The notes under the pieces are model-generated. The model had not been told where the DNA came from. It saw only the letters and a list, made by a program, of their open reading frames with translations, and did no database searches. A stretch of 64,000 bases of DNA from Virgibacillus salexigens (GTDB lineage Bacteria; Bacillota; Bacilli; Bacillales; Amphibacillaceae), in contig NZ_BNEO01000001.1 of assembly GCF_014905415.1 (NCBI RefSeq), positions 682,001 to 746,000 of the forward strand, given 5' to 3'. Below are positions 45,370 to 55,037 of this stretch, piece after piece (position 1 is the first letter of the stretch; each line of letters begins with the position of its first letter). The translations under genes were made by a program, and so were the position numbers.

Positions 45370-46779
45370 TTATCCGATTATTCCAAGTCCTAAATAGATT
45401 GCTAATCCAATGATTCCTACTACCATAGAATATGGAATTTGTGTGCGAACATGATCAATATGATCAACTGCCGCTCCAGTAGAAGCAAGTATCGTTGTAT
45501 CCGATAGTGGGGAACAATGATCACCGAAAACTCCCCCGCCAGCTACTGCCGCTATCGTAGCTAATACTACTGTATCAATCTCTCCTCCTGCAAAACCAAT
45601 AGCAAGTGGAACAGCAATCGGAATCATAATCCCAAATGTCCCCCAGGACGTACCAGTGGAAAAAGCGATCACAGCTGCCAATAAAAATGTAATTGCAGGT
45701 AACAACCCCGGATTAAGCCACGTTTCGGTTGTCTGAATTAAGTAATTGGCCGTACCCATCTGTTCACTTAAGGCATTAATCGTATAAGCAAAAACTAATA
45801 TCATCACAGCAGGCATGATTCCCTTGATGCCATTTAAGGCGGTATCCATAATATCTTTCACAGGTATTCCTTGAATGCGCATGATAATCCCTAGAAATAT
45901 CACGGCAGCAAGAAATGCCTCCATCGTTTTTGCCGAACCAAGCCCAATATACGTACCAACTGCAATCGTTATAATCAGTAAAACCGGTAAAAAGAAATTC
46001 CAAGCAATACTAAGTAACCGATCATTAAAGTAAGGCTTAATATTTGTAAGTTCCTTTGATACTAATGGTGTTGAACCGTCTCGAACTAGCTTTCCTTCCT
46101 TGTGCGCACGCTCTTCTGCCTTTCTCATTGGACCAAAGTCTTTAATAATTCCTGAAGCGATTAATCCAACCAGTAGCACTGACAATACAGCATAAAAATT
46201 AAACGGAATCGACTTTGTAAATACATCCAGAGCATCAGCTTCATTCTGTATCGGTCCTAACCCAATTAATAACCCAGAAATAAATACCGCCCAACCGGTA
46301 ATTGGAACAATGACGCTAACTGGCGCTGACGTAGAATCACAAATATAAGCAAGTTTCTCGCGAGACATTTTTACCTTATCGGTCACCTTTCTCATCGTTG
46401 ATCCAACAAATACTGGGCTAAAGTAATCGCTAAAAAACACAAATAATCCCATAAACCACGTTGTTATCCCAATCCTCTTTTTTGATGCTTGCCTTCGTCC
46501 CACCAAATCAGCAAAGCTTTGGATCGCACCTGTACGTTGAAAAAAAGCAATTAAAATACCAATAAAAATCTCTAACAGAAAGATCCAAGAAAAACTTTCG
46601 TTACCCAATGCTTCCTTCATTAGATTTGGAAAACCAAGCAATCCTTCCCCCGCCAAAAATACCCCAACCAGACAGGCAATACCTAAAGATAAGATGGTAT
46701 CCCTTGTCCAAAAAGCAAGCACAATTGCAATTAACGGAGGCAATACCGAAATAAATCCTAACGTTGAAGCACCATCCAT
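45370..46779 (-). CDS. NhaC family antiporter
   Basis: This is about 469 residues with about 11 membrane segments. NhaC motifs are visible: STGTSWGTFGIMIPIA and FGDHCSPLSDTTILASTG. I place the start at ATG 46779 after GGGGGGTGG; a TTG at 46794 would add five residues inside that site. It is the first gene of an operon with the saccharopine dehydrogenase-like enzyme. Sequence divergence from the other two NhaC proteins suggests a different substrate rather than recent duplication. Confidence 0.83.
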   Translation of the reverse strand: MDGASTLGFISVLPPLIAIVLAFWTRDTILSLGIACLVGVFLAGEGLLGFPNLMKEALGNESFSWIFLLEIFIGILIAFFQRTGAIQSFADLVGRRQASKKRIGITTWFMGLFVFFSDYFSPVFVGSTMRKVTDKVKMSREKLAYICDSTSAPVSVIVPITGWAVFISGLLIGLGPIQNEADALDVFTKSIPFNFYAVLSVLLVGLIASGIIKDFGPMRKAEERAHKEGKLVRDGSTPLVSKELTNIKPYFNDRLLSIAWNFFLPVLLIITIAVGTYIGLGSAKTMEAFLAAVIFLGIIMRIQGIPVKDIMDTALNGIKGIMPAVMILVFAYTINALSEQMGTANYLIQTTETWLNPGLLPAITFLLAAVIAFSTGTSWGTFGIMIPIAVPLAIGFAGGEIDTVVLATIAAVAGGGVFGDHCSPLSDTTILASTGAAVDHIDHVRTQIPYSMVVGIIGLAIYLGLGIIG

Positions 46780-46997
46780 CCTACCACCCCCCAAAGTATG
46801 CGTTTACATAATCATATGTTTGATAGGAAAGATGTAGAACGGAATAGTTACCTTGCTAAAAAACGAGAAAACATCGCTTCTCAAAAATGCCGTAATTATT
46901 GGGATCTAGTAAATTTTCGAAATGAATGATCGAGTTCTACTATTCGTTTTGATATATCATATCTAGTACGAAATACAATTTCACTTCTCAAAAAAAT

Positions 46998-47018
46998 GCC
47001 CTGTATATTGTACAGAGC
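46998..47018 (-). terminator. Orphan minus-strand terminator-like hairpin
   Basis: GCtCTGTA and TACAGGGC pair around a 5-base loop, with TTTTTTTG on the minus-strand side. It resembles the terminator at 44093. No minus-strand gene ends here. Confidence 0.5.
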
Positions 47019-47114
47019 TCTCTATTCACTTAAAAGTTCTTCTTAAGTCACTACATAAAATACCTCATTTTGGAAATAGTAAACGTAAACGGCTGTTTTT
47101 CAGGAGGTAGTAAT

Positions 47115-48134
47115 ATGAATGAAAATAACGTCCATTTAACGTCTGGAGAAATTGCATCACTCTGGACAGCGTATATGAATGATAGTATGTCAAAATGTAT
47201 TTTAGATTTTATGCTTAAACATATAGAGGATCAAGATATAAAGCCGATTATTCAACAAGCCCATGATATATCCATGAAACATATGGAACAATTAACAGCT
47301 ATATTTGAAAGTGAGCAATTTGCCATACCGAATGGCTTTACCGAACAGGATGTAAATATGAATGCCCCATGGCTATTTACAGATGTCTTCTGTCTCACTT
47401 ATGTAAATCATATGGCGAAGGTAGGAATGCTTGCATATAGTGGGTTTGTCTCCATGAGTGCTCGGCAGGATATAACTTCTTACTTTTCAAAAGGGCTGGC
47501 CGAGACCAATCAGCTTTTTCAGGACTCCCTTAAAATAGCGCTGCAAAAAGGCACAAACGCAAGACATCCTTATATTGAAGTTCCGAAAAGAGCAGAATAT
47601 GTAGACAGCAAAAAATACCTAAGTGGTTTAAACCCGTTAAGCAATAAGCGACCGTTAAACTCTGTTGAGATTTCTCATTTATATATGAATATCATAACAA
47701 ACTCAACTGGGATTAAACTATGCCTTGCCTTTGCTCAAACCTCCCCAACAAAGGACGTCCAAGATTTTATGATTCGGGGAAAAGATATCTCTCAAAAACA
47801 TATTAAAATCTTTGTAGATACCCTACTGAAAGATGATATTGAAGCCCCTCATGTACCGGATGTAGGAGTGAGTGAATCGACAGCCTCCACCTTTTCCGAT
47901 AAATTAATGATGTTTCATATGAGCTTACTCATATCCTCGGGAATTGGCAATTATTCCACAGCTGGTTCTGCAAGTCAACGAAGTGACTTAATGGTCAATT
48001 ATGAACGATTATCATTTGAAGTTGCAAGGCTTGCCAAGAGTGGTGCAGATATTATGATTCAGAACAACTGGCTGGAACAACCACCAGGGGTTAAAGATCG
48101 TGAGAAGTTAGCAAGAAGTGAAGAAAAAAGCTGA
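47115..48134 (+). CDS. DUF3231 family protein
   Basis: This 339-residue protein consists of two similar halves of about 165 residues. Each starts with LTSGEIASLWTAYMND- or LNSVEISHLYMNIITN-type sequence and has an internal HM/HI-rich helix (ISMKHMEQL, ISQKHIKIF). DUF3231 proteins occur in spore-formers and look like ferritin-like helical bundles; some are induced in sporulation. No enzyme function is proven. The start at 47115 was chosen because AGGAGG lies 7 bases upstream; the earlier ATG at 47070 has none. Confidence 0.85.
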   Translation: MNENNVHLTSGEIASLWTAYMNDSMSKCILDFMLKHIEDQDIKPIIQQAHDISMKHMEQLTAIFESEQFAIPNGFTEQDVNMNAPWLFTDVFCLTYVNHMAKVGMLAYSGFVSMSARQDITSYFSKGLAETNQLFQDSLKIALQKGTNARHPYIEVPKRAEYVDSKKYLSGLNPLSNKRPLNSVEISHLYMNIITNSTGIKLCLAFAQTSPTKDVQDFMIRGKDISQKHIKIFVDTLLKDDIEAPHVPDVGVSESTASTFSDKLMMFHMSLLISSGIGNYSTAGSASQRSDLMVNYERLSFEVARLAKSGADIMIQNNWLEQPPGVKDREKLARSEEKS

Positions 48135-48141
48135 TCATACG

Positions 48142-48190
48142 TGGCGATCCCAAAACTTAGATTTTCACTCTTAACTTAGGGATCGCCACT
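48142..48190 (+). terminator. Terminator of the DUF3231 gene
   Basis: GTGGCGATCCC and GGGATCGCCAC form a perfect 11-bp stem just after the stop. The T tract is weak. The 200 bases from here to the next gene show no further feature. Confidence 0.7.
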
Positions 48191-48391
48191 AGTATTAAAA
48201 ATATTGTTTACAGGTTATGGGTATCTAAACAAAAGACCTTAATTTATAATTAGAACCTTTTTCTACCGTTCAAAATGACTAATCTTACAAAAGTCCCCAA
48301 TATGAAGAATTCTTAAAACAGTTCCATTTATATAGAGTTAACAAAAATAGACATTAGCAGAAGGAACCAGTAACTTCTATATTTTAAACTA

Positions 48392-49765
48392 CTAATAATG
48401 AATGCCCTTTCCTAGCCAGGATGCTGCAGCTTCTGACAACCCTTCAGAAATAGTAGGATGTGGAAAGATCATGGAATCCACCTCTTCTACTGTTCCCTCT
48501 AAATGTATAAAGGAGGTTGCTTGACTGATCATTTCTGTCACATGTGTGCCCACCATCACGACACCTATTACTTCACCGTATTTTTTTTCAGCAATTAACT
48601 TCATAAATCCTGTATTCTCTCCAGCAGCAATTGCTTTTCCGTTTCCTGCCAGATCCACTTTTTTCGTCTTAACGTCATAACCCATTTCAATTGCCTTTGC
48701 TTCCGAAAGACCAATACTCGATATTTCTGGAAATGTATAGACACATCGAGGAACCGTTGCATCTACAACGGGGTTCCCTACAAGATGATCTACTGCTTTA
48801 ATCCCTTCGTTACTTGCAGCATGAGCTAACTGGTAGCCACCAATTAAATCTCCAATGGCATAAATTCCATTAACAGATGTCTGCAGGTTGGAATCTGTTT
48901 TTACAAACTTTCCATTCATCTCTAGCGATAATGCTTCAATTCCAGTTATATTCGGTATTCTTCCTACACACATAAGCACGTGTTGTGTTGTAGTGCTTTG
49001 TACTTTGCCTTTATGCTTCAATTCAACTTTCGTCCCACCATCTTCTTTAGCAAAAGAACTAATTTGAGTTTCCGTATGAATTTTGACCCCAGATTTTTTA
49101 AGTTGCTTCGCTAAGAAAGCACTCGCATCTTGATCTTCAGTTGGCAAAATGCGATCAGCCATTTCTATAATTTCTATTTTTGTACCCATACTATTAAAGA
49201 TACAGGCAATTTCTAATCCAATCACACCACCTCCAACGATCACTAGGTGTTCGGGTAATTCTTTTATATCAAAGATGGTATCACTTGTATAATAGTCAAT
49301 ATCTCCAAGCCCTGGTAATTCTGGTACAAAGGGTTTTGAACCATTGGCTAGAATAATATATTCTGCAGATAGTTTCGATTCTTCTTGTTCAGATTTTACC
49401 GTAATTGATTTATCCTCTTTTACAAAGCCATAACCTTGATAAAAGGTTATCTTACTTTGTTTTAGTAACCGTTGTATTCCGCTTTTTAGTTGGTTAATCA
49501 CCTTGTTTTTCCGTGACACCATTTGTTCCAATGAATAGGAAAAGGAGGAGACCTGTATAGCATATTTATCGGCTTCCTTAATTTGGTTTAAAACTTCAGC
49601 GTGTTTCAGCATCGTTTTTGATGGGATACAACCACGATTTAAGCAAGTGCCACCAAGATCCCTTCCTTCTATGATGGCCACTTTTTTCCCTTCTTTTGCG
49701 GCTCGTATTGCTGCGACATAGCCTCCAGGACCAGCTCCAACGATCGCTAAATCAAATTTTTCCAT
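48392..49765 (-). CDS. lpdA: Dihydrolipoamide dehydrogenase (E3)
   Basis: This 457-residue flavoprotein has the FAD motif VGAGPGGYVAAIRAA, redox disulfide GGTCLNRGCIPSK, NAD motif VIVGGGVIGLEIA, second FAD motif GIYAIGDL and the C-terminal catalytic His-Glu (HPTISEGLSE). It reoxidises dihydrolipoyl groups on E2 with NAD. It is the last gene of a four-gene 2-oxoacid dehydrogenase operon (E1 alpha, E1 beta, E2, E3), 10 bases after E2. Confidence 0.94.
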   Translation of the reverse strand: MEKFDLAIVGAGPGGYVAAIRAAKEGKKVAIIEGRDLGGTCLNRGCIPSKTMLKHAEVLNQIKEADKYAIQVSSFSYSLEQMVSRKNKVINQLKSGIQRLLKQSKITFYQGYGFVKEDKSITVKSEQEESKLSAEYIILANGSKPFVPELPGLGDIDYYTSDTIFDIKELPEHLVIVGGGVIGLEIACIFNSMGTKIEIIEMADRILPTEDQDASAFLAKQLKKSGVKIHTETQISSFAKEDGGTKVELKHKGKVQSTTTQHVLMCVGRIPNITGIEALSLEMNGKFVKTDSNLQTSVNGIYAIGDLIGGYQLAHAASNEGIKAVDHLVGNPVVDATVPRCVYTFPEISSIGLSEAKAIEMGYDVKTKKVDLAGNGKAIAAGENTGFMKLIAEKKYGEVIGVVMVGTHVTEMISQATSFIHLEGTVEEVDSMIFPHPTISEGLSEAAASWLGKGIHY

Positions 49766-49775
49766 TGTCTCCCCC

Positions 49776-51110
49776 CTAAACTAACAACCCAAATGGGTTT
49801 TCTAATCTTTCTTTCAATTCTGTTAGGAAAGCTGCAGCAGGGGCTCCGTCAATGGCTCTGTGATCAAATGATAAGCTTAGAACCATCATTGGTCTTATTT
49901 CAATCGATTTATCTCTAACAACCGGCTTGTCTGTCATTTGCCCCACACCCAAAATTGCTGTTTCAGGTGGGTTGATGATTGGAGTAAAGCCTTCAATTGC
50001 ATACATGCCTAAATTGCTTATCGTAAACGTGCTTCCAGACATTTCAACTGGGTCCAATTTATTTTTTCTCGCTTTTGCTCCAAGTTCCTTACATGCAACT
50101 GTAAGTTCGGCCAGTCCTTTATCTTGTACATTTGGAACAGAGGGGACGATTAAACCGTTATCTACTGCCACGGCCAAACCTAGATTAACGGACTTATTAT
50201 AGACAATCTCGTTATCTATTAATGCAGCATTTAATTTCCTATGATTACCAAGCACATGTGCTGTCGCTGTCATAATAATCTCTGTATAGGAAAGACGATA
50301 ACCCGTTTGTTTTTCAATAATTGGCAGCAAAGATTTTCGAACCTCCACCACAGCTGACATATCTACCTCAGCTGTAAGAGTAACATGAGGGATAGATCGC
50401 GCACTTTCCAGCATTTTATCTGCGACTGCTTTACGAAGCCCTTTCAGTTTTACGTGTTCTAGTGGTTCCTGCGTGGTGGTCTCTACCTGCATACTAGAAG
50501 CTGAAAGTACATCCGACTTCGTAATCTTTCCATTTGAACCGGTACCTTGAACATTTTCCAGTGACACACCTTCTTTATCTGCAACTTTTCCAGCAAGCGG
50601 AGTGTGGCGAATAGACTGCGCTAATTCTTTAGATGATATGACATCCATTGCATGGATTCGCCCCTTAGGCCCACTTCCTTCTACTTCTTCAAGCATAATT
50701 CCCTGCTCACGGGAAACTCTCCTTGCTGCAGGTGTTGCTCTCACTTTCTCACCGTTTTCACAGTCTGCTTCTTTTTTCTCCCCAATCACAGAGGAAGTAT
50801 CTTTCTCCTCTTGCTTATCGGTTTCGTTTTCTTCTGATTCAGGAACAGGTGCGGAATTCGGGACATTTTCGTCCGCTTCCCCAATATAGCCGATGATAGT
50901 GTTAACCGGTACTTCATCATCCACTTCATTGTATTTTTTTAGTAAAGTTCCTTCTTCATAGGATTCTACTTCTATATTTATTTTGTCTGTCATGATTTCA
51001 AATAACGGTTCCCCGACTTCTACTTCTTCGCCCTCTTCTTTAAACCATTGAAGCAAGGTACCAACTTCCATGGTACTACTTAACTTCGGCATAAAAATTT
51101 CCTTTGCCAT
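49776..51110 (-). CDS. Dihydrolipoamide acyltransferase (E2) with two subunit-binding domains
   Basis: This 444-residue protein has an N-terminal lipoyl domain with lipoyl Lys in MTDKINIEV (about 43), an acidic Glu-rich linker, then two tandem peripheral subunit-binding domains (RATPAARRVSREQ...GRIHAMDV and RHTPLAGKVADKEG...GKITKSDV). The C-terminal catalytic domain has SFDHRAIDG (His and Asp). Most E2 proteins have one such binding domain. It transfers an acyl group to CoA in the complex with E1 and E3. The type resembles acetoin-dehydrogenase E2, but the substrate is unproven. Confidence 0.92.
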   Translation of the reverse strand: MAKEIFMPKLSSTMEVGTLLQWFKEEGEEVEVGEPLFEIMTDKINIEVESYEEGTLLKKYNEVDDEVPVNTIIGYIGEADENVPNSAPVPESEENETDKQEEKDTSSVIGEKKEADCENGEKVRATPAARRVSREQGIMLEEVEGSGPKGRIHAMDVISSKELAQSIRHTPLAGKVADKEGVSLENVQGTGSNGKITKSDVLSASSMQVETTTQEPLEHVKLKGLRKAVADKMLESARSIPHVTLTAEVDMSAVVEVRKSLLPIIEKQTGYRLSYTEIIMTATAHVLGNHRKLNAALIDNEIVYNKSVNLGLAVAVDNGLIVPSVPNVQDKGLAELTVACKELGAKARKNKLDPVEMSGSTFTISNLGMYAIEGFTPIINPPETAILGVGQMTDKPVVRDKSIEIRPMMVLSLSFDHRAIDGAPAAAFLTELKERLENPFGLLV

Positions 51111-51122
51111 CTGTCTCCCCCC

Positions 51123-52106
51123 TTATGCTCTATTTAGTGTTTCTTTGACTGCCTGCACAATGTCCTCTTTTTGTGGAACATGCATTCTTTCTAGCTCTGG
51201 GTTATATGGTACAGGGGATGGTGCACCACCAAGTCGCTTAATTGGAGCATCCAAGTAATCAAACGCTTCACTTTCTGCGATCATACTTGCAATCTCCCCA
51301 CCATAACCACCGCGTTTTACGGCTTCATGAACAACCACAAGGCGGCCAGTTTTTGTCACTGATTTAATAATGGTTTCTGTATCTAGTGGTACAAGGGTAC
51401 GCGGGTCAATGACCTCTACGTTAATCCCTTCCCTTTCTAATTCCTCTGCTGCTTCTTGTGCTCTATGCACCATGATAGCAGTAGCTACTATTGTCACATC
51501 TTTTCCTTCACGCTTCACATCCGCCTGCCCAAGTGGAATATGATACTCTTCTTCTGGAACATCACCTTTTGTTTTATAAAGTAATTTATGTTCATAGAAA
51601 ATAACAGGATTGTCATCATCCATCGATGCTTTTAATAACCCTTTTACATCATAAGCTGTCGATGGCTGCACAACCTTTAATCCAGGAATATGTGTTACCC
51701 ATGCCTCTAAGCTTTGCGAGTGCTGGGCAGCTGCCCCTGTCCCTGAACCACTGGGAGTACGAAGCACCATTGGTACTTTTCCTTTCCCACCATACATATA
51801 TCGTAATTTCGCTGCTTGGTTCACAATCTGGTCCATGGCAATTGTAATGAAGTCAGAGAACTGAAGTTCCATAATTGGTCGCATCCCTGTTAATGCCGAT
51901 CCTACTGCTGTTCCAGCAATTGCTGACTCACTGATCGGGGTATTACGTATTCGCTCTGGTCCAAATTCTTCAAGCATTCCTCTTGTTACACCGAACGCGC
52001 CGCCATAAATCCCAATATCTTCTCCTAAAATAAAGACATCTTCATTTTTCCGCATTTCCTGACTCATTGCTTCTCTTACTGCTTCTAAATACGTTATTTC
52101 CCTCAT
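51123..52106 (-). CDS. 2-Oxoacid (acetoin-type) dehydrogenase E1 beta subunit
   Basis: I chose ATG 52106 (327 residues, [14 protein letters not shown]) since AAGGAG lies 8 bases upstream; a GTG at 52115 overlaps that site. Features include the transketolase pyrimidine-binding region ([19 protein letters not shown]), [18 protein letters not shown] and the C-terminal domain ([17 protein letters not shown]). It forms the thiamine-diphosphate enzyme with the alpha subunit encoded just before it. The sequence is nearest the AcoB and PdhB groups. Confidence 0.92.
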   Translation of the reverse strand: MREITYLEAVREAMSQEMRKNEDVFILGEDIGIYGGAFGVTRGMLEEFGPERIRNTPISESAIAGTAVGSALTGMRPIMELQFSDFITIAMDQIVNQAAKLRYMYGGKGKVPMVLRTPSGSGTGAAAQHSQSLEAWVTHIPGLKVVQPSTAYDVKGLLKASMDDDNPVIFYEHKLLYKTKGDVPEEEYHIPLGQADVKREGKDVTIVATAIMVHRAQEAAEELEREGINVEVIDPRTLVPLDTETIIKSVTKTGRLVVVHEAVKRGGYGGEIASMIAESEAFDYLDAPIKRLGGAPSPVPYNPELERMHVPQKEDIVQAVKETLNRA

Positions 52107-52118
52107 TTGTCCCACTCC

Positions 52119-53099
52119 TTATGCATAGACATCTGTTAATAGATCTTCTTTACCAGGCATTGGACCTTCTTTTGCGAATGCTACAGCATTTTCAATTTCT
52201 TTCTTAGCTTCTTGCTTAAGTTCCTCTGCCTTTTCTTCGGTAATAAACCCTTCGTCAATTAGAACGTCTTTAAATCGTTTAATGGAATCCTTTGCTCTCC
52301 ATTCCTTCTCTTCTTCACGTGTACGATATTTCTTAGCATCACTTTTTGAGTGACCTTTCCATCTATATGTTTTTGCTTCAATCAATGTCGGACCCTGTCC
52401 GCTACGTGCCCGTTCTACCGCTACATTGCTTACATTCATAAGTTCAATCATATCTGTACCATCAACAACAACTCCAGGAAAGCCATAAGAATCAGCACGT
52501 GTGGCAATATCAGGGATTTTCACCATATCCTTTACCGCACCAGACATTCCGTACTGGTTATTTTCACAAATAAAGACGACTGGCAAATTCCAAACGGCAG
52601 CTAGGTTTAATGCTTCATGGAAACTTCCTTCATTCGTTGCACCATCTCCAAAATAACAAACCGTCACATAGTTTAATTTTTTCATAGAGGATGTTAAAGC
52701 AGAACCAACTGCCAAAGGGATACCTCCACCAACAATTCCATTTGCACCAAGGTTCCCTTTTTCTACATCGGCAATATGCATAGAGCCACCTTTTCCTTTA
52801 CAATAGCCTGTTGCTCTACCAAAAAGCTCTGCCATCATTCTGTTAATGTCTGCACCCTTAGCAATACAGTGACCATGCCCTCTATGTGTACTTGTAATTT
52901 TATCTTCATCTCTAAGCACTGCACACGGACCTGATGCACTTGCTTCTTGTCCAACCGCTAAATGGGTTGTACCGTGTATTAGTCCTTTTGCGAAAAACTC
53001 ATCTACCTTTTCATCAAAAAAGCGAATGAGCCACATTTGTTTATATAGACCTATTAACTTTTCGTTTGTAACATTCTCTGGTAAAGATAGCTTTGTCAT
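52119..53099 (-). CDS. 2-Oxoacid (acetoin-type) dehydrogenase E1 alpha subunit
   Basis: I chose ATG 53099 (326 residues) because AAAGGGG lies 8 bases upstream. THRGHGHCIAKG and the thiamine diphosphate motif GDGATNEGSFHEALNLAAVWNLPVVFICENN (written here in part: GDGATNEGS... ENN) are present. GKGGSMHIAD is typical of AcoA. It decarboxylates a 2-oxoacid, or cleaves acetoin, and passes the two-carbon unit to lipoyl-E2. It is the first gene of the operon; the promoter at 53147-53175 carries a SorC-type palindrome. Confidence 0.92.
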   Translation of the reverse strand: MTKLSLPENVTNEKLIGLYKQMWLIRFFDEKVDEFFAKGLIHGTTHLAVGQEASASGPCAVLRDEDKITSTHRGHGHCIAKGADINRMMAELFGRATGYCKGKGGSMHIADVEKGNLGANGIVGGGIPLAVGSALTSSMKKLNYVTVCYFGDGATNEGSFHEALNLAAVWNLPVVFICENNQYGMSGAVKDMVKIPDIATRADSYGFPGVVVDGTDMIELMNVSNVAVERARSGQGPTLIEAKTYRWKGHSKSDAKKYRTREEEKEWRAKDSIKRFKDVLIDEGFITEEKAEELKQEAKKEIENAVAFAKEGPMPGKEDLLTDVYA

Positions 53100-53131
53100 A
53101 TGCACAGCCCCTTTTACATTTGTTCTTAATA

Positions 53132-53145
53132 GTTACATTTGTAAC
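53132..53145. promoter_or_regulatory. SorC-type operator at the 2-oxoacid dehydrogenase promoter
   Basis: GTTACA-TT-TGTAAC is a perfect inverted repeat just downstream of the -10 element. It matches the TTACAnnTGTAA pattern found in the PTS operon. Confidence 0.72.
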
Positions 53146-53146
53146 A

Positions 53147-53175
53147 AGAATACCAATAAGTAATAAAAACGTCAA
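53147..53175 (-). promoter_or_regulatory. SigmaA promoter of the 2-oxoacid dehydrogenase operon
   Basis: TTGACG (53175-53170) and TATTCT (53152-53147) are 17 bases apart on the minus strand. They lie about 50-75 bases before the E1 alpha start. Confidence 0.65.
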
Positions 53176-53207
53176 GAAAAAATAAAAGCGTTTTCTTACC
53201 TAATAAA

Positions 53208-53250
53208 AGAAAAGCCTCTACACAGTATATAGTTGTGGAGAGGCTTTTCT
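53208..53250 (-). terminator. Terminator of the PTS polyol operon
   Basis: AGAAAAGCCTCT-CAC and GTG-AGAGGCTTTTCT form a 15-bp stem. TTTTATT follows on the minus strand, directly after the last gene. Confidence 0.88.
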
Positions 53251-53253
53251 TTT

Positions 53254-54546
53254 CTAAAAAAAATCTTTATCCTGGATAGCACGAAGCTTCCAAATTGTTG
53301 TTTCTTTTGTTTGTAAAATATCATCATACGTGATGATATCTCCTTTTTTAATCGATTTCTTCAGTTGCACGTTCTGATCAATTAATCCTAATGGTAAAGC
53401 GTTCATTTCTTTGGCTTCAGAGGCTTTTAACAGCTTTCCGTAAACGGTAAATCCGCCAATGTTATCTAGGTACTCTCCTTCTTCCAAATCCTTTTTCGCT
53501 ACTGTTACCGTTTCGCCCTGCAATCCATGATATGGTGCAATTGTTGGCTCATGATCAAAATAAGCTTTTGCAATAGAAAGAGGCGTCTCTAAGCTTGTTA
53601 AATGGTATGGCCGATAAAGCACGTAGTTTGGCCCATCCCCCATTTTAAGATACTTCATTTCCGCATTCACTTCGTCTTTATCTGAAGCAATGATTGCAAA
53701 TACACCTGGTGCAATCCCGTTAACAAAATCAACCACTTTTTTACTACTTACTTTACCGCCTTTGCTCTCTTCAAGAAATAATTCAGGAAGCTCAGAGACA
53801 GATCCACTAAATCCATGCATTCCAGGCTTGTCTGGAAGGAACCCTGTAGCGTTTGCAATCGCATTCATCTCCACCATTGTTTTGGTGCCGTCTTGGAAGG
53901 ACGCTAACATTTTTGGACTAGAACCTTTGGATAATGCCTCTTCCTCAGCAGTAGCTGGGTTCGCCTCCAAATTGAGCGGGTTGTTTTTGCCTTTTCCTAA
54001 TGCGACTATTTCAAATCCCATTGCATCGGCAAAGTCATAAAGCTCCATAATGGCGCCAGGCTCATCTCCTGCAGAACCTGTATACACAACGCCTGAAGCA
54101 TCCGCCATTTTCTTCAATAAGGGTCCTATTGTTACATCTGCTTCAACATTTAGCATGACAATATGCTTCCGGTTTAAAATAGAATCCCATGCGATTTCTG
54201 CTCCTATATTTGGTACACCGGTTGCATCTACGACAACATCAACTTCTTCTAGCGATGTTACAAGCTTCATATCAGCTGTCGCAATAACTTGATTATGTTT
54301 TAAAGCTATAGTGGCTTTATCCTTGTCATCTGTAACTATGACATTTGATGATTTAATTCCTGCATGAGTATAGGCATTCTTTATGTTATCTACTCGCAAA
54401 TCAGCTGTAACAACAACGCGCATCCCTTTCATACCCTCTATCTGGGAAATCATCCCTCTCCCCATCTGTCCTGCACCTATAAGCCCTACTTTTATATATG
54501 AACCTTTATTTTCTAGTCTTTGCAGTTTTCTATTTAAGCCAAGCAT
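53254..54546 (-). CDS. COG4091-like NAD(P) oxidoreductase with SAF domain
   Basis: This 430-residue protein has an N-terminal Rossmann region (VGLIGAGQMGRGMISQI, residues about 20-36) like homoserine dehydrogenase, a central substrate domain with YTGSAGDEPGAIMELYDFA, and a C-terminal SAF-type domain (LPLGLIDQNVQLKKSIKKGDIITYDDI). Proteins of this kind are annotated as homoserine-dehydrogenase-like and often lie in sugar-acid or polyol operons. It is the last gene of the glucitol-type PTS operon. It may oxidise or reduce the imported polyol phosphate or a product. The reaction is not established. Confidence 0.78.
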   Translation of the reverse strand: MLGLNRKLQRLENKGSYIKVGLIGAGQMGRGMISQIEGMKGMRVVVTADLRVDNIKNAYTHAGIKSSNVIVTDDKDKATIALKHNQVIATADMKLVTSLEEVDVVVDATGVPNIGAEIAWDSILNRKHIVMLNVEADVTIGPLLKKMADASGVVYTGSAGDEPGAIMELYDFADAMGFEIVALGKGKNNPLNLEANPATAEEEALSKGSSPKMLASFQDGTKTMVEMNAIANATGFLPDKPGMHGFSGSVSELPELFLEESKGGKVSSKKVVDFVNGIAPGVFAIIASDKDEVNAEMKYLKMGDGPNYVLYRPYHLTSLETPLSIAKAYFDHEPTIAPYHGLQGETVTVAKKDLEEGEYLDNIGGFTVYGKLLKASEAKEMNALPLGLIDQNVQLKKSIKKGDIITYDDILQTKETTIWKLRAIQDKDFF

Positions 54547-54576
54547 CTTTCTCCACTCCTCACATTTGAATTCTAT

Positions 54577-54948
54577 CTATCTTCTAAATGATATAACAGT
54601 ATTTTCATTAATCGGAGGGATCGTTTTATTTTCTAAACAAACCGTTCCTGGCATGTCTGAATGAGACTCACCATTAAAGTGAAAGGTTGCGTGGCCTAAA
54701 TCTGCCAATGTTTCATTTACTTTATCTCCTACAAACAACACCTGAAAGACTTCCTTATCAATCACCATTTCATCCCCTGCTTGTAATGCTATCGCCAGGC
54801 CTCCTCCATCATGAACAATAGCAATTTCTTTTAGATCATTGGGAACACTGGTGTTAAAAAGAATGATCATGTTTTCCTCAAACATTAATTCGGCGTCTGG
54901 ACCGACCTGAACAACGTTTACGTCTACAGAAGGTTTGGTCATTTCCAT
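54577..54948 (-). CDS. srlB: PTS glucitol/sorbitol-type IIA component
   Basis: At 123 residues it is the same length as E. coli SrlB. The phospho-accepting His is readable in KEIAIVHDGGG (His46). It passes phosphate from HPr to the IIB domain of SrlE during uptake. It starts after AAGGAGAGAG. An internal promoter with a SorC-type operator lies between srlE and this gene (54999-55061). Confidence 0.92.
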   Translation of the reverse strand: MEMTKPSVDVNVVQVGPDAELMFEENMIILFNTSVPNDLKEIAIVHDGGGLAIALQAGDEMVIDKEVFQVLFVGDKVNETLADLGHATFHFNGESHSDMPGTVCLENKTIPPINENTVISFRR

Positions 54949-54998
54949 TTTCTCTCTCCTTAATTTCTAGTCTATTATCTTAACTACATCTTAGAAAT

Positions 54999-55037
54999 AT
55001 AATTACAAATGTAACAATTAGTAACATTTGTAATTAT
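54999..55037. promoter_or_regulatory. Double SorC-type operator upstream of srlB
   Basis: ATAATTACAAATGTAAC and GTAACATTTGTAATTAT form a 17-bp inverted repeat with one mismatch and a 5-base spacer. Each arm carries a TTACAAATGT-type site. It overlaps the -10 of the promoter below. Confidence 0.75.
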
